This document shows, piece after piece, positions 60,614-64,000 of a DNA stretch of 64,000 bases. Position 1 is the first letter of the stretch. Every line of letters starts with the position of its first letter. The stretch comes from Mimachlamys varia (Eukaryota > Mollusca > Bivalvia > Pectinida > Pectinidae). The stretch is from positions 25,890,792 through 25,954,791 of the forward strand of contig OX392532.1 of the NCBI GenBank assembly GCA_947623455.1. The letters run 5' to 3'. Under the pieces are notes generated by a model, which was not told the origin of the DNA, did no database searches, and was given only the letters and a program-made list of their open reading frames with translations. The position numbers and the translations under genes are program-made.

Positions 60614-60772
60614 TGCAACACGTAGGCCTTGGACCCATAACCAAGTAATGGAGGGCAAGTGGAAGTAAAATATCATAAACAAGTGTTCTTTGCAGCTCTT
60701 GAATATATCATAACAAAATTTGAGGCACACAAGTATCTGTTTGACATAGCTAAATCGATACCCCTTCATTTA

Positions 60773-60820
60773 AAGATTACAGGAGAGCAACAACCGACTT
60801 CAAAGCCAGTCGATTTCTCC
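60773..60820 (+). repeat. Fragment shared with the foldback at 8762-9036
   Basis: AGATTACAGGAGAGCAACAA followed by CCGACTTCAAAGCCAGTC matches the interior of the 8.8-kb element (AGATTACAAAAGAGCCGCAA, CCGACTTCAGAGCC). Confidence 0.55.
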
Positions 60821-61570
60821 GTACAGTTATTTATACCTTCGACTTCGAAATGCAAAGAAAGAAAATGTGTGTAACTTTTGAAATTTTGAGAACGAGAAGC
60901 ATGATACGTGACAACAGAAATGAGGAAACAAACTTTCTAATAGACGTGAAACAGCAGTCACCAGGACGCTACAAATGTATATACCGTATGAATAATACAT
61001 ATTCTATCAGTAAATCTTAGAGTTTAGCAGTTATGCTTCTGTAAGACTTCACTTCTACAAACGAACAATTCAGAATTTAAAACTGTTACTTTTGCACTCA
61101 AATCAGATTTAACTGTTTCATACAGTAGTCAGGTTACTTTATATCACAGAGGTTTTGACTTTTGTTTATTGCCGTCAGGTAGGTTTTCATCCCGAAATCA
61201 AATCCACTCCCTCCCCTCTAAAAAGGCACATGTACTACCAAGGAGCAAATTGCATAAAAATCAGCGACTTGCGTGCGTTGCGTGTCGCCAGATCATTTTG
61301 AATATATTTTGAAATAACACGTTTCTGTAGAGTCCATGAAACCCATCAATTAGGTAGATGATGTATCCTTTTTAGAACAAATCGACAATACTGAATTGCA
61401 CAATTTCATCATCCATCGTTCCGAGAAAGTCAACCGAACCAAACAAATAAAAGATGTAAGAGGAGAGGAGTTATTCCCCATTAGTCTTCTCACAGTAAGT
61501 GTTACTTCCCTTCGCTGTAGAACGACACAGATTTCGTCGTTACCAGATAGCCATAAATGTTGCTTCGGGC

Positions 61571-61768
61571 GGGACACAGGGGTTAGGCACGGACCACAGG
61601 GGCTAGGCACGGACCTTTGTCACTATGAAATAAGTCAGATATTTTTTTTACCTTCCGATATCACTATGGACAGATATATATTAGTGGGAGGAGTTATATT
61701 CGAGAGAGGTAAAATAACTATCTGACAAGCAGTCCATCGTCACATAGATCCGTACCTAGTCCCTGTGC
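61571..61768. repeat. 21-bp direct duplication with a distal inverted copy
   Basis: CACAGGGGTTAGGCACGGAC occurs twice in tandem at about 61574-61612 (the second copy reads GGGGCTAGG). Its complement appears as GTCCGTACCTAGTCCCTGTG-like sequence at about 61747-61768. This could form a 130-base hairpin. Confidence 0.6.
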
Positions 61769-62600
61769 TTCGAGATAGTAAGTCGTTATAACGATATAAT
61801 GTCTTTTTTTCTTTGTGGCTCAAGTTTAACTAGTTGAAATGGATTTTTTTTTACGAAATTCGCGTAAGTTTCATTAATTCCCTTTAAATGTAACTTATCC
61901 GAAATGAAGCATGCATGATTCTACAGAAAAGTAGATTTAAGCGATCGCTATCTTTTGTCTTATATTCAAGACAGTAAAATTGAATCGTTTGTACCACAAA
62001 ACGCTGTGTTTGCAAAATAGTAAACATCCTTATACTTACCCCAAAACGAATGCCGGAAATTCTATATGATTGAAACTAAGGCAATCGCAGTTGCAAAGAT
62101 TGTGTAGTTCGAGTGATTTTTATCGATATACGAGTAATTCCAGAAAATGAATACAAAGTGAACAACAGCATATTCTTGTTTTCAAAAGTTTTAAATCAAT
62201 TAATCTGAGTATGGACCTATTTACACGCACTGACACTTCTCTAGCAGTGACGCGGTCACATGAACATCCATGGCGTACGAAGCCCGACATAATGGATTTT
62301 TATCGGTGATGGATATCCTGTCAGAGTTTGCTGATGAAGGTCGATATGTAAATATATATATTTGCCGTCAGCAGGAATGGTTGATGAAAAATTCTAAAGA
62401 CATTAAACAATTCATACTTTTCAACCTTAAAAAATGTCAGAAAAATAAGCGTTTAACATTTAAGAAATGTAAAATTTGATATTGACCTTGGATCTGCTAA
62501 CCCTGAGGTAAAGATGTAAAATCTGAGCTTGACTTTTGATCCGATTAACTTAACGATTGGTCAGTCATTATTACATATAGTCAGTTACAGAGAGGACCCT
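61769..62600. other. No supported gene; one weak exon-like frame at 62270
   Basis: A 69-codon frame from 62270 opens with a plausible soluble start (MAYEARHNGFLSVMDILSEF) and has an AAG|GTCGAT donor-like site at about 62340. There is no second exon or homology that I recognise. Confidence 0.3.
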
Positions 62601-63025
62601 TTGTCATCACCTCGGCGTCCCCTTTCAATGCTTGAAACAATCAAACATGTATGACCTTTGACCTTGGTGTAAAGGTCACAATGACCTTATGATAGTGCTC
62701 ATCACATGTGCATGGGCGATGCAGGTAATCCCAGGTACACTGCAACTTTCATCAGTATATATCTATTACGGTTTAATATATAGTTATCGCCTGGACAAAA
62801 CGTTTTGGAAAAGATCGCACTTAATTGACCTTTCACCTTGAGGTCGAGGTCACCGTGTCCTAACGGAAGTGCATTGCGCATCGGCTTCAGACGATGTAAG
62901 TATATTGCAAGTTTCGTAAAGATTTTCTGTAGTTTAAAAGTTATGTGCCGGAATAGAAATTATCAGAAGAAGAACAAGAACTTGTACTCAATACAATGTC
63001 TCCATTTGAAAGGGAGACATGATAA
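62600..63025 (+). repeat. Dispersed 'GACCTT..AGGTCA' repeat, two diverged units
   Basis: Two related segments (about 62647-62820 and 62824-62990) each begin TGACCTTTGACCTTGGTGTA- or TGACCTTTCACCTTGAGGTC-like and continue with GTGCAT.GG/GCGCATCGG..GATG and TTTCRT..GTATAT/TATATT blocks. The end AAAGGGAGACATGATAA resembles the 3' end of an abundant molluscan repeat as I remember it. The start of the window (280-345) has the same opening words. Confidence 0.55.
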
Positions 63026-63336
63026 ATAACACAAAATATTGATTATTTCCGTAATATTTAATGTTTTAAACAAGAGCAGCTTTTGATTAAACGCACTTTA
63101 TCTGTGTAATAAAAATATGGCAACTCTTTGTGTGAACATACTTAACAACAAAATAGTCAATTTATGTTACAAAAACTTGTATATTAATGAATAACGTTAT
63201 ACAAAAATAGGCATACAAATTGAGACTCAGTTATACAATAATATGTTGGCTAGTGAACTTCAACAGTAAACACAGGTTATATACATGTGATAATATGTTT
63301 CGTGCTAATTGGATCGATATTTACAGTACAGAAACT

Positions 63337-63531
63337 GGTCCCAGTCTCATCAACGTTCCTTAACATAAGGAAATCACTTAACTTCAAAATCTACAAAATT
63401 AAGAAAACATTTCAGAAGTAAAGTGGAAAATCGTAAGTTAAGGAACTGTCCTTAAATTTTGTAATGATTTTCTCTGGATTTTTATGTTAAGGAATTTCCT
63501 TAAGTTACTGAAGAATGATGAAACTGGGGCC
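63337..63531. mobile_element. MITE-like element of about 195 bp
   Basis: The left terminus GGTCCCAGTCTCATCA pairs with the right terminus TGATGAAACTGGGGCC. Inside, CCTTAACATAAGGAAAT pairs with ATTTCCTTAAG-type sequence and TTAAGGAA words recur four times. Non-coding. Confidence 0.65.
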
Positions 63532-63663
63532 TGCTTCAATATACAATGACATTACATGTTAGTACCCCCATCACTTTCCCTCCTCCACAATAATAACCAA
63601 CATCTCCAACGACCGGTCACGCCCCCTGCCCCCATTAACAACGAAATCAACCCTCCACGTCTC

Positions 63664-63682
63664 TCCCCCCCCCCCCCCCCTT
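63664..63682 (+). repeat. Poly-C tract
   Basis: A run of about 18 C, similar in kind to the runs at about 5239 and (as G) at 1257 and 2278. Confidence 0.8.
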
Positions 63683-64000
63683 AACATCTAACATATTTAA
63701 CAACCTCAAGATTTCACCGGATTAATTTTCGTTATTGGAATAAGGGAACAGATCACAAACATTTTATTTAGAAAATGAGGCACGTTTCAAAATAATTGAA
63801 TAGTGTATCCATCAAATTATTTACATTGATGAATTTGTGCTTTTTCGAGAAAAAATGAAATTTGCATTTCAAAATGATATTTTAGGAGATTTGGGTAATA
63901 CATTTTATGTTCCAATCTGTAAAGCAAAATTATATGTTGAACAAAAACAGGATAAGATTATTTCTGTTTTACACATATAAATTTACTGGTATACTTTCTC

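Noticed and set aside
62640..62860. AGGTCA direct repeats as nuclear-receptor binding sites
   Set aside because: The words belong to a dispersed repeat found elsewhere in the window, so they are not evidence of a regulatory element.

Overview
This is animal nuclear DNA, not bacterial. It is AT-rich, has spliced genes with GT-AG introns, and is crowded with dispersed repeats and tandem arrays. Several dispersed repeats (a PolIII-type SINE with a Leu/Ser-tRNA-like head, a SINE whose core contains a recurring 'CGGAGTAC..GAGAAAAACCACC' block, and a roughly 550-600 bp family containing 'AAAGTGCTACCACACTGAAG') resemble repeats I associate with bivalve molluscs. A bivalve, possibly a scallop, is my best guess, but that rests on memory of repeat families rather than on a search.

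I can support only two protein genes. The first is a four-coding-exon plus-strand gene (10346-14595) for a 351-residue secretory/membrane protein with a TPM domain and three C-terminal membrane segments; its splice phases join exactly. The second is an uninterrupted minus-strand gene (35532-36689) for a 385-residue ABHD15-like alpha/beta-hydrolase. It keeps the Asp and HGGH motifs but seems to have Ala where the nucleophile Ser should be. Nothing suggests the two genes work together.

Most of the rest is repetitive. 1-2.4 kb: a near-identical 1,028-bp tandem duplication. 3.7-4.9 kb: a 5'-truncated reverse-transcriptase element with a doubled 3' tail. 5.7-9.4 kb: purine-rich minisatellite, foldback elements and LINE-like pieces. 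10.3-15.6 kb: the TPM gene. 15.7-16.5 kb: a 43-bp satellite with 8-monomer higher-order structure. 18.6-18.8 kb: six copies of a 35-bp repeat. 19-23 kb: a TTAA-flanked MITE and SINEs. 25.0-33.5 kb: an 18-bp array of about 470 copies. 33.9-34.4 kb: TCTG simple repeat. 35.5-36.7 kb: the hydrolase gene. 37.7-45.0 kb: a 25-bp satellite with a 3,054-bp higher-order period. 47-64 kb: dispersed repeats, a 36-bp AT-rich array, a degenerate minisatellite, reverse-transcriptase fragments (one inserted inside a minisatellite), MITEs and a nested palindrome.

The very long open frames over 25-33.5 kb (up to 1,737 codons) come from an 18-bp monomer lacking stops in five of six frames, and I do not call them genes. 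I did not find a convincing new molecular system. The best leads are the apparent pseudo-enzyme ABHD15 homologue, the higher-order structure of three unrelated satellites, and several junctions between mobile elements and tandem repeats.
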